A DNA stretch of 64,000 nt. It comes from Vreelandella populi. Lineage in GTDB: Bacteria > Pseudomonadota > Gammaproteobacteria > Pseudomonadales > Halomonadaceae. Where the stretch lies: contig NZ_RZHE01000002.1 in assembly GCF_003989825.1 (NCBI RefSeq), forward strand, positions 62,001 through 126,000. The letters are read 5' to 3'. Of the stretch, positions 8,870 to 18,288 are shown in pieces (position 1 is the first letter of the stretch; the number at the start of each line of letters is the position of its first letter). Below the pieces are notes generated by a model. That model was not told the origin of the DNA, did not search any database, and worked only from the letters and a program-made list of their open reading frames with translations. The position numbers and the translations under genes are program-made.

Positions 8870-11800
8870 ATATTTATCAGCAAATGTTGAAGTCTTCATT
8901 TGTCTCGAAAGAGCCGTCGAAGTTTCCTAGTGCATGGCTTGGCCACATCCCGTTTGGGGCGTGGCTTGTGGAAACCGTAAAGCCAGACTGCCTGGTCGAG
9001 CTAGGAACCCACTACGGGCACTCCTATTTTTCTTTTTGTGAAAGCGTCGACAGAAACAGGCTACCCACTCGTTGCTACGCGGTAGATACCTGGGAAGGGG
9101 ACGAGCACGCCGGCTTATACTCTGAACACGTATTCGATGTGGTCAGAAAGCACCATGATGAAAACTACACAGGCTTTTCCAAACTGCTGAAAATGACCTT
9201 CGACGAAGCAGTAGATAACTTTGCTGATGGCGATATCGATTTTCTGCATATTGATGGTTTACACAGCTATGAAGCCGTTAAACACGACTTTGAAACTTGG
9301 TTGCCAAAGCTCTCTGATCGAGCCGTGGTGCTGTTTCATGACACCAACGTGCGCGAGCGAGATTTTGGCGTCTGGAAGCTGTGGAGTGAATTAAAAGAGC
9401 ACTATCCGCACATCATCTTTGAGCACTCGTTTGGCCTAGGTGTGCTGTTTGTCGGTAAAGAGCAGCCCGAAGCCGTTCTAGAGCTAGTAAAAGAGTGGGC
9501 CCAGCCGGAAGGCCATGCGTTCATACGTAAATATTTCGCAAAGCTTGGCGAAGTGATCGAGCAGCAATGGGTTATTACTCAACTGCATGAGGCCGTAGCA
9601 AATGCCAACCAGGAAATAGCCAAGCGCGATGATCTGGTTAATGAACTTAACATGGATATTCACGAGCGAGACCGCGTTATACAAGAGCACGTAAGTGCTG
9701 TTCAGGAACGAGACAGGGTTATACAAGAGCACGTAAGCGCTGTTCATGAGCGCGATAGTGTCATTCATGCGACGCAAAAAGCGTTGGCTGAAAGAGACAG
9801 TGAGTTTGAGCTGTTAAGTACGGATATTGACGAGCGCAATACCTTCCTTCTGGAACGTACCCAGCACCTGGTCGATAAGGAGCTCCAGCTAACGGAAGTG
9901 TTGAATTCCAAAAGCTGGAAGCTAACCAAGCCCCTTCGTGATGGCAATGTTCTCATCAAGCAGTGCCTGCGGGCAGCAGGGCTGATCAAGCCTGCGATAC
10001 AGCGCGGCGGCGGAGTAAAAAGCACAGTACGCAAAGCCGTTGCAATCTATCGCCGCGAAGGCTTCGCAGGCCTCAAGCGAGGGTTTCGGTTGGTAGAAGC
10101 AACATCAGCCGTTGCTATGCCGCATGTCACCGACCCTGTTTATTTGGCAGCAATGAGTCACTCTTCAACGGAGTATCTAGCGCCCCGGGTGCTGATTGTT
10201 GCTGAATTCAGCATTCCGCAGTGTAAGAAGTATCGTGTCACTCAAAAACAGAAAATGTTCGAACACCTGGGTGTTGAGTGCACTGCTATTGACTGGAACG
10301 AGTCTGAACAAGCGATCAAAGCGCTACAGACCCACTCTATGGTGATTTTTTACCGCGTCCCTGGGTTTCCAAACGCAATAAGCATTATTGAAGAAGCCAA
10401 GCGTCTGAATATCCCAACGTATTGGGAAGTCGATGACCTGATCTTCGATCGCGAAATACTCCTTAATAGTAAAACGCTCGCGGGACTTGATAAAGATACT
10501 TTCCAGGGTCTGCTGACAGGGGCAGAGCTCTATTTAAAAGCCATGCTCAGCTGTGATTACGGCATCGCGTCTACTACGGGCCTTGCAGAAGCCATGCGAC
10601 AAGCTGGTATGAATAGCGTCCAGGTGATTGAAAATGCGCTGGATGCACAGACAATGGTCGTGGCTGAAAAGGTAAACGATAAGCGCAAAACAGCGATTAA
10701 AGACGACGTGATTCGTATCGTGTACGGCTCGGGCACCAACACCCATAATGTCGATTTCCAAGAGGCCGTGCCTGCGCTGCTCGAAATTCTTGCTACCCAT
10801 GACAATGTGCATTTCCGACTGATCGGCCTGCTGGATCTCCCTGCTGAGTTTGATCAGTTTGAGGCCCGTATTGAGCGCATTCCTGTCTGCTCCTATGAAG
10901 AGTATCTGGAGAGTCTGGCCGAGTGTGATATCAGCATCGCGCCCCTTGAACATTATGTGTTCAATGACTCCAAAAGCAATATCAAGTTTCTGGAAGCTGC
11001 CGCTGTGCAGGTACCCTCTGTCTGTTCGCCAAGGGCCGCTTTTACCAGCGCTATTACCCACGGTGTTGATGGTTTCCTTTGTGAAACGGACGAAGAGTGG
11101 ACAGATGCATTTTCGCAATTGGTAAACAACGCTGAGCTGCGCGAAGAAATGGCGGCGAGTGCCCATGCGTTCGTGCTGCAAGCCTACTCACCTGAAAATA
11201 TTGCCACACAGCAATTACAGCCACTGTTGCATGATTTCTCCGAGCTTGAAGTCAGCGAGACAGAGCCTAAAAAGCTCAGAGTGCTGGGGGTTAATTGTTA
11301 CTACAAGCCACGTGCCTTCGGCGGGGCCACCGTGGTAGCGGCAGAGATGAACACGCGTCTGAACCAGCGCGATGATTTCGACATGCACATGTTTACCGCA
11401 GTGCCTACCAATGTAGCCGAGGCCTATCAGGTCCGGCGCTACGAAGCAGATGGTATCAATGTTTATGGCATGGGTTTGCCTGACGGCCTGGATGACAGAG
11501 CGCAATTCGATAACCCGAATGTTGTGCAAGCGTTAAGCGATGTGCTGGATGTGGTCAAGCCAGACATTGTGCATCTACACAGCATTCAAGGGATCGGCCT
11601 GCCGATTGTCGACCTCTGCAAAGAAAGAAACATCAAGTACGTAATTACCCTGCACGATGCGTGGTGGCTGTGCGGTCGCCAGTTCATGATTGATCGGCAT
11701 GGAAAATTCTGCGGGCAGTACGTTATTGATAGAAAGATATGTGCCGTCTGCGTGAACAATGCAAGCCTTAACAATGAGCGTTTAAACAAGATGGACGACG

Positions 11801-12549
11801 CGCTCAGAGGCGCATCAGCATTGCTTGCACCTAGCCGTTTCTTTGCCGATTTCTTTATTGCCAACGGCTATTCAGAGAAAAAGGTACTGGTAAACAAAAA
11901 TGGCGTTCGTAAGCCAAGTCCCATGCCCAAAATTCGCCACAACGGCCCCGTGCGGTTTGGCTATGTAGGCGGCAATACCGAAATCAAAGGCGTGCATCTT
12001 GTCAGAAAAGTCTTTACTGAGCTGAACGGGGCAGATGCAGAGCTCGTTATCGTTGATAATGCCATGAATCTCGGGTTTTCGACCTACGATTCCGGCACAT
12101 TCAAGAACATTGAAAAGGTGGAAATCGTACCGGCCTATACCCAGGATACGATCGATAGCTTCTTTTCCAGTATTGATGTACTTCTATTCCCGACACAATG
12201 GAAAGAGAGCTTCGGCCTTACCGTCAGAGAGGCACTTGCCCGAGATGTCTGGGTCATCGCAACGGATGCCGGTGGCGTAGTCGAAGACATCATTCCCGGT
12301 GAAAATGGTATTATCATACCCTTCACCGACGAAGGGAAAGATTTGAAGGAAGCGGTTCTGGAGTCAATTCGCGTATTCAAGAATTACCAGCCTGGCGATG
12401 AAATCCAGCTGGAAAAAGGCCACCTTACGTATTTTGAAGACCAGGCAGAAGAGCTTGCGGATATGCTTGTCAATGTAGACAGCGGTCTTTACTCATCGGA
12501 CGTTAATATCATCGAAACCAGTGAGTATCGGCATGCCAACCCAAGCTAA
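8866..12549 (+). CDS. Methyltransferase / coiled-coil / two-glycosyltransferase fusion protein
   Basis: A 1227-residue cytoplasmic multidomain enzyme. Residues about 20-210: class I SAM methyltransferase, with motif I VELGTHYGHSYF, the acidic VDTWEGD and DIDFLHIDGLHSY. Residues about 240-345: charged coiled coil with a duplicated 14-residue unit around ERDRVIQEHVSAV. Residues about 440-780: first GT-B domain (VLIVAEF, WEVDDLIFD, SKSNIKFLEAAA). Residues about 800-1150: second GT4-type domain (FGGATVVAAEMN, HDAWWLCGRQ, KESFGLTVREALA). The NSKSWKLTKPLR linker recurs in such multidomain sugar enzymes. It is translationally coupled to wzt (ATGA). By analogy with WbdD, the methyltransferase plus coiled coil could cap chains and set their length while the GT domains elongate; this is inference. 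Confidence 0.88.
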   Translation: MNIYQQMLKSSFVSKEPSKFPSAWLGHIPFGAWLVETVKPDCLVELGTHYGHSYFSFCESVDRNRLPTRCYAVDTWEGDEHAGLYSEHVFDVVRKHHDENYTGFSKLLKMTFDEAVDNFADGDIDFLHIDGLHSYEAVKHDFETWLPKLSDRAVVLFHDTNVRERDFGVWKLWSELKEHYPHIIFEHSFGLGVLFVGKEQPEAVLELVKEWAQPEGHAFIRKYFAKLGEVIEQQWVITQLHEAVANANQEIAKRDDLVNELNMDIHERDRVIQEHVSAVQERDRVIQEHVSAVHERDSVIHATQKALAERDSEFELLSTDIDERNTFLLERTQHLVDKELQLTEVLNSKSWKLTKPLRDGNVLIKQCLRAAGLIKPAIQRGGGVKSTVRKAVAIYRREGFAGLKRGFRLVEATSAVAMPHVTDPVYLAAMSHSSTEYLAPRVLIVAEFSIPQCKKYRVTQKQKMFEHLGVECTAIDWNESEQAIKALQTHSMVIFYRVPGFPNAISIIEEAKRLNIPTYWEVDDLIFDREILLNSKTLAGLDKDTFQGLLTGAELYLKAMLSCDYGIASTTGLAEAMRQAGMNSVQVIENALDAQTMVVAEKVNDKRKTAIKDDVIRIVYGSGTNTHNVDFQEAVPALLEILATHDNVHFRLIGLLDLPAEFDQFEARIERIPVCSYEEYLESLAECDISIAPLEHYVFNDSKSNIKFLEAAAVQVPSVCSPRAAFTSAITHGVDGFLCETDEEWTDAFSQLVNNAELREEMAASAHAFVLQAYSPENIATQQLQPLLHDFSELEVSETEPKKLRVLGVNCYYKPRAFGGATVVAAEMNTRLNQRDDFDMHMFTAVPTNVAEAYQVRRYEADGINVYGMGLPDGLDDRAQFDNPNVVQALSDVLDVVKPDIVHLHSIQGIGLPIVDLCKERNIKYVITLHDAWWLCGRQFMIDRHGKFCGQYVIDRKICAVCVNNASLNNERLNKMDDALRGASALLAPSRFFADFFIANGYSEKKVLVNKNGVRKPSPMPKIRHNGPVRFGYVGGNTEIKGVHLVRKVFTELNGADAELVIVDNAMNLGFSTYDSGTFKNIEKVEIVPAYTQDTIDSFFSSIDVLLFPTQWKESFGLTVREALARDVWVIATDAGGVVEDIIPGENGIIIPFTDEGKDLKEAVLESIRVFKNYQPGDEIQLEKGHLTYFEDQAEELADMLVNVDSGLYSSDVNIIETSEYRHANPS
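9667..9753 (+). repeat. 42-bp tandem duplication in coiled-coil coding sequence
   Basis: Two near-identical 42-nt units share CGTTATACAAGAGCACGTAA-like cores (second copy GGTTATACAAGAGCACGTAA) and encode the heptad-compatible unit VIQEHVSAVxERDR twice. A partial third copy follows (ERDSVIHATQKALAERDS). The in-frame 14-residue period equals two heptads, so copy changes would lengthen the coiled coil without breaking it. Confidence 0.75.
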
Positions 12550-13441
12550 TATGGCTAACCCAGAAACCACTGCCGTCATTGTTACGTATCACCCGGCACT
12601 TGACGTGCTGGGTGAGCTGGTTAACCGGCTTAGAAACCAGGTGAAGACTATACTCATCGTCGATAACGGTTCGGATGAAAATATTGCTGCCTGGAATGCA
12701 GCTCAGCAACATGCTGCTGACCATATTATCGCCTTGAAAGAAAATGCGGGCATTGCTGCGGCTCAAAACGCAGGTATTGCCTGGGCGAAGCAGCAAGGCG
12801 CAAGCCATGTGCTATTGATGGATCAGGATAGTTTGCCCGCCCATGATATGGTGGCTGAGTTGCACGCCGCCTTGACCGATAAACCGTCAGCTGCCGCTGC
12901 CGGGCCACGGTATATGGATAGGCGCCAGAAAAATCCACCTCCGTTTCTGCAAATTCGTAACTGGCGATTGTTTCGCCATAGTTGTGAAACAAGCTGCGAT
13001 GTTTTACCCGTTGATTACCTGATTGCTTCGGGATGCCTTATTCCGATGCCGGTGTTTGATAAGGTAGGTGATATGCGCGATGATCTATTCATCGACTATG
13101 TGGATATAGAGTGGGGACTACGGGCAGGTCACCATGGGTTCCAAAGCTATGGCGTATGCAGCGCACATATGGAACATAGCCTGGGCGAAGCGCCGATTAA
13201 GTTTCGCGGGCGAAAGATTCCTCTGCACAGCCCGCTACGCCATTATTATCACTTCCGCAACGCTGTGCTGCTTTATCGCACGGGTTGGGTGCCATTACAG
13301 TGGAAGTGCGTAGATGCGTGGCGTCTTCTGTTAAAGTATGGTTTCTACACGCTATATGCCAAGCCTCGCCGACAGCATTTCATGAAAATGACTAGTGGCT
13401 TATTACACGGTCTTATCGGGCGCGCTGGTAAATATAAATAG
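12533..13441 (+). CDS. Glycosyltransferase family 2 (rhamnosyltransferase-like)
   Basis: A GT-A enzyme of 302 residues. AVIVTYHPALDVL, ILIVDNGSDEN, NAGIAAAQNAGIAWA and the DXD-like MDQDS match the dTDP-rhamnose-dependent GT2 subgroup. IDYVDIEWGLRAGHHGF is the usual late acidic block. It probably adds a rhamnose in the Wzm/Wzt glycan. The frame opens at GTG 12521, inside the upstream gene; ATG 12533 and ATG 12551 are alternatives and none has a strong Shine-Dalgarno, so the start is uncertain by up to 10 residues. It is the last gene of the wzm-wzt run; a gap and the convergent gtr operon follow. Confidence 0.87.
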   Translation: MPTQANMANPETTAVIVTYHPALDVLGELVNRLRNQVKTILIVDNGSDENIAAWNAAQQHAADHIIALKENAGIAAAQNAGIAWAKQQGASHVLLMDQDSLPAHDMVAELHAALTDKPSAAAAGPRYMDRRQKNPPPFLQIRNWRLFRHSCETSCDVLPVDYLIASGCLIPMPVFDKVGDMRDDLFIDYVDIEWGLRAGHHGFQSYGVCSAHMEHSLGEAPIKFRGRKIPLHSPLRHYYHFRNAVLLYRTGWVPLQWKCVDAWRLLLKYGFYTLYAKPRRQHFMKMTSGLLHGLIGRAGKYK

Positions 13442-13558
13442 CTAATAGATATAAGTGCGGCTAAGTGATGGTATTTAAGCACAGGATCTTTTTGCTTAGC
13501 GATATGCCAAATGCGTATTGTGTCTTATAACTGCCGTTTGCGGTATGGCGAGATGATG

Positions 13559-13586
13559 AAAAAAGCCTCGGAGATAATCGAGGCTT
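13559..13586 (-). terminator. Rho-independent terminator of gtr operon (minus strand)
   Basis: AAGCCTCG and CGAGGCTT form a perfect 8-bp stem around an 8-nt loop. On the minus strand the stem is followed by a run of six T, so it ends the leftward gtr operon 9 bp after its last stop. Confidence 0.85.
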
Positions 13587-13594
13587 GTACAATA

Positions 13595-14917
13595 TTATTC
13601 CTTTTTCTTTATGAGTGTTGCCGACCATCCACCGCCAGGATTGAGTGGAATATCGATAGTTTCTCCTTCAGGCAGTTCATAATATTGCTTTACATATTTC
13701 TGATATTCAAAATCTTGGAGGTTGTCAACGCTAAAGGAATGGTAGGATGACACAGCTATTACACAAAGTAGCAAGCTATAAAAAATATTCTTCAACAAAA
13801 CTCTTTGTCTGGAAATAATGAAAACTAAGCAGGCTACCCAGACAATATTGGTAACGATGAAATATCGTCCACCAACATTACCATTAATTAATATTGGAAG
13901 CTGTGCTTGATCAAGGCTAATCATAGGCTTGGCTAATGCAAAGCCAATCATTAGGGCTGAAAAGCCAATAAATATAGCCATTCGCCATCCGCCTTTTAGA
14001 AGAACATAACTCAGGAGGCCACACGAAATAAGAGTGACAAATAAGTTAAGCCAAGCCATTTGCCAAACATGGTGTATAGCTTCGGGGGGCAGAAATGAGC
14101 CAAGGAATACTCTAGCAGAGAGAATATTAAAGAGAACCTCGGGGGTTAATCCAAGTGGTGCAGGCGACCTTCCTGATGAAAAAAGAAATATGCTAGCTAT
14201 TTGTATTAAACAAATAGCTATAAAAAATATATTGAAGAGTTTTCTGTAAAAATTGCATGTAAATAAAAACTCTTTCATGGCTTTAATTAGATTGTAATTA
14301 TTCTCTGCCAAATATTTTAGCCCATAGAGTGGCGCTATAAATACAATAAAAGGACCGCTCAACCCGGCAATGACAAGTACTATTATATCATGTGCTTTTG
14401 CTAATAAATTATTCGGCAAGTTCGCAGCTATAATCATGCATAAATATAGAGAGAGATACCAGTGCGCATTGGTTATATTAGGGTGTACCTCCCATATTCC
14501 AGGCATTAAGAGATAGTACACTGATATTACAACTTTCTCTTTAGGGCCAACCCACCCCATCCGTGGTGTGAACAGGAAACAAACTGGCAAGCAACGTATA
14601 ATAAGGCCAATAAGATTGGATACAAACGGAGCCATCTCTAGAGGGAAAAGTGATGCGATTCCCATCGTGAGCCTAGAAATAGTTTGAAAATATCCGTCTT
14701 GTGGAGAAAACAAGGGCGAGAAAAACCCTTGATTAAAAGCTTGTGAAAACCAAATTGCCCCATCTTCGGCCCAAAACTGAGCATTCAACAAGGCTTCGGG
14801 ACGACGAAGGAAAAGTATCAGAAATGCTACAGTGAAGGCTATTGCGGGAGCAGTGTAATTGTTACTTGAGATAGCGCGTGCTGTACCTAACTTATCCAAG
14901 TTTAGCAGATGTTGCAT
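13595..14917 (-). CDS. GtrC-like polytopic membrane protein (probable lipid-linked sugar transferase)
   Basis: A 440-residue protein with about 10 or more hydrophobic segments and an early acidic motif AEDGAIWFSQAF just after the first helix. This architecture is that of GT-C fold serotype-specific glucosyltransferases. It is the third gene of a GtrA-GtrB-X cassette, the position of the variable transferase that moves a sugar from undecaprenyl-phosphate to the growing polymer in the periplasm. No sequence signature names the acceptor or linkage. The gene is more AT-rich than gtrB, suggesting independent acquisition of the specificity gene. A minus-strand terminator follows immediately. Confidence 0.72.
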   Translation of the reverse strand: MQHLLNLDKLGTARAISSNNYTAPAIAFTVAFLILFLRRPEALLNAQFWAEDGAIWFSQAFNQGFFSPLFSPQDGYFQTISRLTMGIASLFPLEMAPFVSNLIGLIIRCLPVCFLFTPRMGWVGPKEKVVISVYYLLMPGIWEVHPNITNAHWYLSLYLCMIIAANLPNNLLAKAHDIIVLVIAGLSGPFIVFIAPLYGLKYLAENNYNLIKAMKEFLFTCNFYRKLFNIFFIAICLIQIASIFLFSSGRSPAPLGLTPEVLFNILSARVFLGSFLPPEAIHHVWQMAWLNLFVTLISCGLLSYVLLKGGWRMAIFIGFSALMIGFALAKPMISLDQAQLPILINGNVGGRYFIVTNIVWVACLVFIISRQRVLLKNIFYSLLLCVIAVSSYHSFSVDNLQDFEYQKYVKQYYELPEGETIDIPLNPGGGWSATLIKKKE

Positions 14918-14922
14918 AATGG

Positions 14923-15891
14923 TCAGCTCTTATCCATATTTATGTTTGAATCCCTTTCGACTAGGTATAGAGGCCTATTCTTCGACTCGATATAAAGCCT
15001 ACCAATATACTCACCAAGTACGCCTATTGAGATAAGCTGTACTGAGCCAAAAAAAAGTATTGCAGACATGATTGATGCATAACCTGGCCAATCAACTCCA
15101 AAAATAATAGTGCGTATAATAATATACGACATATAAATAAGGCTTAACATGGCTACGCTTAATCCAATATATGTCCATACCCTTAATGGCCATGTGGAAA
15201 AGCTTGTCAGGCCATCAATGGCAAAATTCCATAGCTTCCAAGCATTCCACTTTGTCTGTCCTGCATGTCGGGCTGGACGACTGTACTCTACGCCAATGGA
15301 GCTGAAGCCTGGCCATGCGAACATGCCTTTCATGAAACGGTTGCGCTCGGGCAATTTCTTCAGGGCCTCGACCACCTTGCGATCCATTAAGCGGTAGTCG
15401 CCTGTGTTGGCCGGTATCTCAGTATGTGAAAGCCAATTAAAGACCCGATAGAACATATTGGCTGATGCCCGTTTTCCTCGAGTGTCCTCGTTACGATCCC
15501 GACGCAAGCCATAGACCGTATCGTAGCCCTCTTGCCAGAGCCTAAAGAACTCATTGATTAACTTGGGAGGATCTTGCAGGTCTACATCCATCGGAATTAC
15601 AGCGTCACCGGTTGCATGATCTAGCCCTGCGGTCATGGCGGCTTCTTTGCCAAAATTACGAGACAACTTGATATATCGTACTCGTCCATCATCTTCTTGG
15701 GCGCGTTCGATCTCTGCAATTGTGTTGTCGGAAGAACCATCGTCTACAAATAAAATTTCCAACTCAGCGGGAAGCGTAGTCAGATGTTCGTTGATAGCTG
15801 CCAAGAATGTGCCGATCGATTCTTCTTCATCTAGAACTGGCACGATGAGGGAGAGTGTCGGTTTTTTCGCGTCGTGAGTCATCAATATCAA
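14923..15891 (-). CDS. gtrB: Bactoprenol glycosyltransferase (GtrB/DPM1-like)
   Basis: A membrane-bound GT2 enzyme of 322 residues that transfers a hexose from UDP-sugar to undecaprenyl phosphate. Visible motifs are LSLIVPVLDEEESI, LFVDDGSSDNT, LSRNFGKEAAMTAGLDHA and the DXD block PMDVDLQDP. Two C-terminal transmembrane helices (about 230-300) match GtrB. Its start overlaps the gtrA stop as ATGA, and it is 5 bp from the GtrC-like gene, forming a tight three-gene serotype-conversion operon. Confidence 0.93.
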   Translation of the reverse strand: MILMTHDAKKPTLSLIVPVLDEEESIGTFLAAINEHLTTLPAELEILFVDDGSSDNTIAEIERAQEDDGRVRYIKLSRNFGKEAAMTAGLDHATGDAVIPMDVDLQDPPKLINEFFRLWQEGYDTVYGLRRDRNEDTRGKRASANMFYRVFNWLSHTEIPANTGDYRLMDRKVVEALKKLPERNRFMKGMFAWPGFSSIGVEYSRPARHAGQTKWNAWKLWNFAIDGLTSFSTWPLRVWTYIGLSVAMLSLIYMSYIIIRTIIFGVDWPGYASIMSAILFFGSVQLISIGVLGEYIGRLYIESKNRPLYLVERDSNINMDKS

Positions 15892-16286
15892 TCTTCTTTG
15901 ATCTTAAAGGCCCAAAGGGATGAGGCAAGATACGTTAGAATGGGTACACACACGGTAGCTATTGCCACGGAAACGAAGTCTCCTAGGGAAAGCGCAAGAC
16001 ATAGCGTCAGAATCACATTATTTGCGAGGAATCCGCCGATGGCTACGAGCAGGAAGCGACGCATCGACCCTCGCGTACGAAATGTTATATAACGGTGACC
16101 GTAGAAAGAAACGAGAAAAGCACCCAAAAAGGCGATAATGTTAGCGGAATAGGGGGAGATGCTTGCGTGGAAGGCGAAAACGAGCGCAACTATAAATAGG
16201 TGTGTGGCTGTTGCCGCGCCACCCACGATGAGAAATCGAAACGGACGGAGTGCGTCATTGTTGAATAAGTTTTCGAGTCGTTGCAT
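15888..16286 (-). CDS. gtrA: GtrA-like lipid-linked sugar flippase
   Basis: A small inner-membrane protein of 132 residues with four hydrophobic segments, including FLIVGGAATATHLFIVALVF, as in the GtrA/DPMS family. It is thought to flip undecaprenyl-phosphate-sugar to the periplasmic face for the GtrC-type enzyme. The start was set at the inner ATG (16286) because AAGGGGTG lies just upstream of it; an in-frame ATG at 16310 would add 8 residues but has no ribosome site. It is first in the gtr operon. Confidence 0.9.
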   Translation of the reverse strand: MQRLENLFNNDALRPFRFLIVGGAATATHLFIVALVFAFHASISPYSANIIAFLGAFLVSFYGHRYITFRTRGSMRRFLLVAIGGFLANNVILTLCLALSLGDFVSVAIATVCVPILTYLASSLWAFKIKED

Positions 16287-17182
16287 CCAGCACCCCTTGA
16301 AATAGGGCAATATGATACTAAGTTTGGTCTTGTCTGCCTACGTCTCTTGCTACTGGCCTGTGCTTTTCATGGCTATCGCATAGTAAATCTCCGCTATCCG
16401 AGTATTGCTTCTACTACCCTTCAGACGCCATTCACGCGATGAATAGAAAAGCTTGTTTGTGTATTTATACAATGCTTAGCGAGCGCCTATTTTATGTTTT
16501 TTTTCATCATTGAAGCTTTAACTTAGAACGCTAGCGCTAGTTGTACAGAGATAAAAATTTGAATGTAGAAAATTGTCTACATTGTATAAGAGGTAGCCTA
16601 CAACTACGTCTTTTTGTCGTGATGGAAAACTCGCAACAATTCAAGTCTCTCACAACAGTCTACACATAAGAAATTTCCCATCTTAGCAAAGCAACAAAAC
16701 AAATGGTAAGCAGAGGTAGCTCGGAACCTTTGATAGCGCGACCATGTATGGCATGGCTGCTGCGACTCTGATGTATCCGTTGGGCATAACATAAACCAAC
16801 GGGCAGGCTGATACCCATTCGGACAGCGAATGCCGTTCAGCCATTGCTGATTGCGTCAGGGCATTAGTCACGAGAGGCACGCCCGACCGCCGTCGCTAAG
16901 TAGGGTTTGGCGTACTGTCCTATCTCGCGCTGCTCTGAGCATTAGGGTAGAGTTGCTGCTCATTATTCACCAAACTGTGCACTATTAAAGCGTGCACAAT
17001 TGGCTTTATCTCTACTTCTGTTACGTTTGAATGGTAACTATAAGCTACCAAAGCGTTTTCCAGGCTATCCAAACATGAGTGCCGTTAATATACCATTGCA
17101 TTAATTATGGTAGGTGAGCGTTGTATGGGTAATGCTTGTGTTTTTGGTTAATGAACTTTTGACAGTAAGCGGTGGGGTTGAA
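16287..17182. other. Long intergenic region before rfb operon
   Basis: About 900 bp between divergent gtrA and rfbB without a credible gene. Base composition changes from AT-rich (16.3-16.6 kb) to balanced (16.7-16.95 kb), which might be a decayed insertion, but no transposase motif was recognised. The inverted repeat TGTGCAC-N9-GTGCACA (16976-16998) frames TATTAA and could be an operator near an rfb promoter. Confidence 0.4.
16976..16998. promoter_or_regulatory. 7-bp inverted repeat, possible operator of rfb operon
   Basis: TGTGCAC and GTGCACA are separated by TATTAAAGC, about 185 bp upstream of rfbB. The perfect dyad and AT-rich centre fit a dimeric repressor or activator site. No regulator could be assigned. 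Confidence 0.3.
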
Positions 17183-18241
17183 ATGAATATTTTAGTAACA
17201 GGTGGGGCAGGGTTCATCGGTTCAGCAGTGATTCGCTACCTAATCGAGCAGACTGAACACTCAGTGGTAAATGTAGATGCTCTGACCTACGCCGGTAACC
17301 TTGAATCACTGACGGCGGTTGAAGAAAATGAGCGTTACGCGTTTGAGCAGGCCGATATTGGTGACGCGGGCAGCATGGCAGCCATTTTTGATCGCTACCA
17401 GCCCGATGCGGTAATGCACTTGGCGGCAGAATCTCACGTAGACCGCTCCATTGATGGCCCTGCAGCTTTTATCCAGACCAATATTGTGGGCACTTACACA
17501 CTGCTGGAAGCGGCTCGCCATTACTGGAAAAGCCTACAGGCAAGCGCGCCGGAAAAAGCCGCAGCCTTCCGTTTCCACCATATTTCTACCGACGAAGTGT
17601 ATGGCGACCTGGAAGGGCCGGAAGACCTGTTTACTGAAGAAACCCCATACGCCCCCAGCTCGCCTTACTCAGCCAGCAAGGCAAGTTCTGATCACCTGGT
17701 ACGTGCGTGGCACCGTACCTACGGTTTACCGGTGCTGGTCACCAACTGTTCCAATAACTACGGGCCTTACCACTTCCCGGAAAAACTCATCCCGCTGATG
17801 ATTCTGAATGCTCTGGCGGGTAAGCCACTGCCGGTTTACGGCAATGGCCAGCAGGTGCGCGATTGGCTGTATGTAGAAGACCACGCCCGTGCGCTGGTGA
17901 AAGTAGTGACCGAAGGTGTAGTAGGTGAAACCTATAACATTGGCGGGCATAACGAGAAAGCCAATCTGGAAGTGGTTGAAACGCTATGCGATCTGCTGCA
18001 AGAGCTGGTACCCGCCGAGCACAGCTACCGCGATCTGATTACGTTCGTACAGGATCGCCCGGGCCACGACCTGCGTTACGCCATTGATGCAAGCAAGATC
18101 GAACGCGAGCTGGGCTGGAGCCCGGAAGAGACGTTTGAAACCGGGCTGCGCAAAACCGTTCAATGGTATCTGGAAAACCGCAGCTGGTGGCAGCGCGTGC
18201 AGGATGGTAGTTACCAGGGTGAGCGTTTGGGTAGTCTGTAA
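17183..18241 (+). CDS. rfbB: dTDP-glucose 4,6-dehydratase
   Basis: Second step of dTDP-L-rhamnose synthesis: dTDP-glucose to dTDP-4-keto-6-deoxyglucose, NAD-dependent, cytoplasmic. The 352-residue SDR has the Rossmann motif GGAGFIGS, the STDEVYGD motif with catalytic Asp-Glu and the YSASKASS Tyr-x3-Lys. Start ATG 17183 was chosen because the NAD-binding strand begins right after it; the longer frame from 17114 adds a hydrophobic stretch not found in the family. It is first in an rfbBDAC operon. Its product is also the substrate of the RffA-like aminotransferase at 30827. Confidence 0.97.
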   Translation: MNILVTGGAGFIGSAVIRYLIEQTEHSVVNVDALTYAGNLESLTAVEENERYAFEQADIGDAGSMAAIFDRYQPDAVMHLAAESHVDRSIDGPAAFIQTNIVGTYTLLEAARHYWKSLQASAPEKAAAFRFHHISTDEVYGDLEGPEDLFTEETPYAPSSPYSASKASSDHLVRAWHRTYGLPVLVTNCSNNYGPYHFPEKLIPLMILNALAGKPLPVYGNGQQVRDWLYVEDHARALVKVVTEGVVGETYNIGGHNEKANLEVVETLCDLLQELVPAEHSYRDLITFVQDRPGHDLRYAIDASKIERELGWSPEETFETGLRKTVQWYLENRSWWQRVQDGSYQGERLGSL

Positions 18242-18288
18242 TATTAGGCTGAACGGCCACGCTTCATTTTGACCTAAAGGAATCGGTT

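Noticed and set aside
13511..13750. Plus-strand ORF of 79 codons at the gtr 3' end
   Set aside because: It runs through the gtr terminator and antisense to the GtrC-like gene with no ribosome site.
17090..17120. Second ops site before rfbB (GGTGAGCGTTG)
   Set aside because: It differs from GGCGGTAGCGTG at several core positions and lacks the following T run.
17114..17182. Longer rfbB with an N-terminal hydrophobic extension
   Set aside because: The Rossmann motif begins right after ATG 17183, which has GGGG upstream; family members have no such extension.
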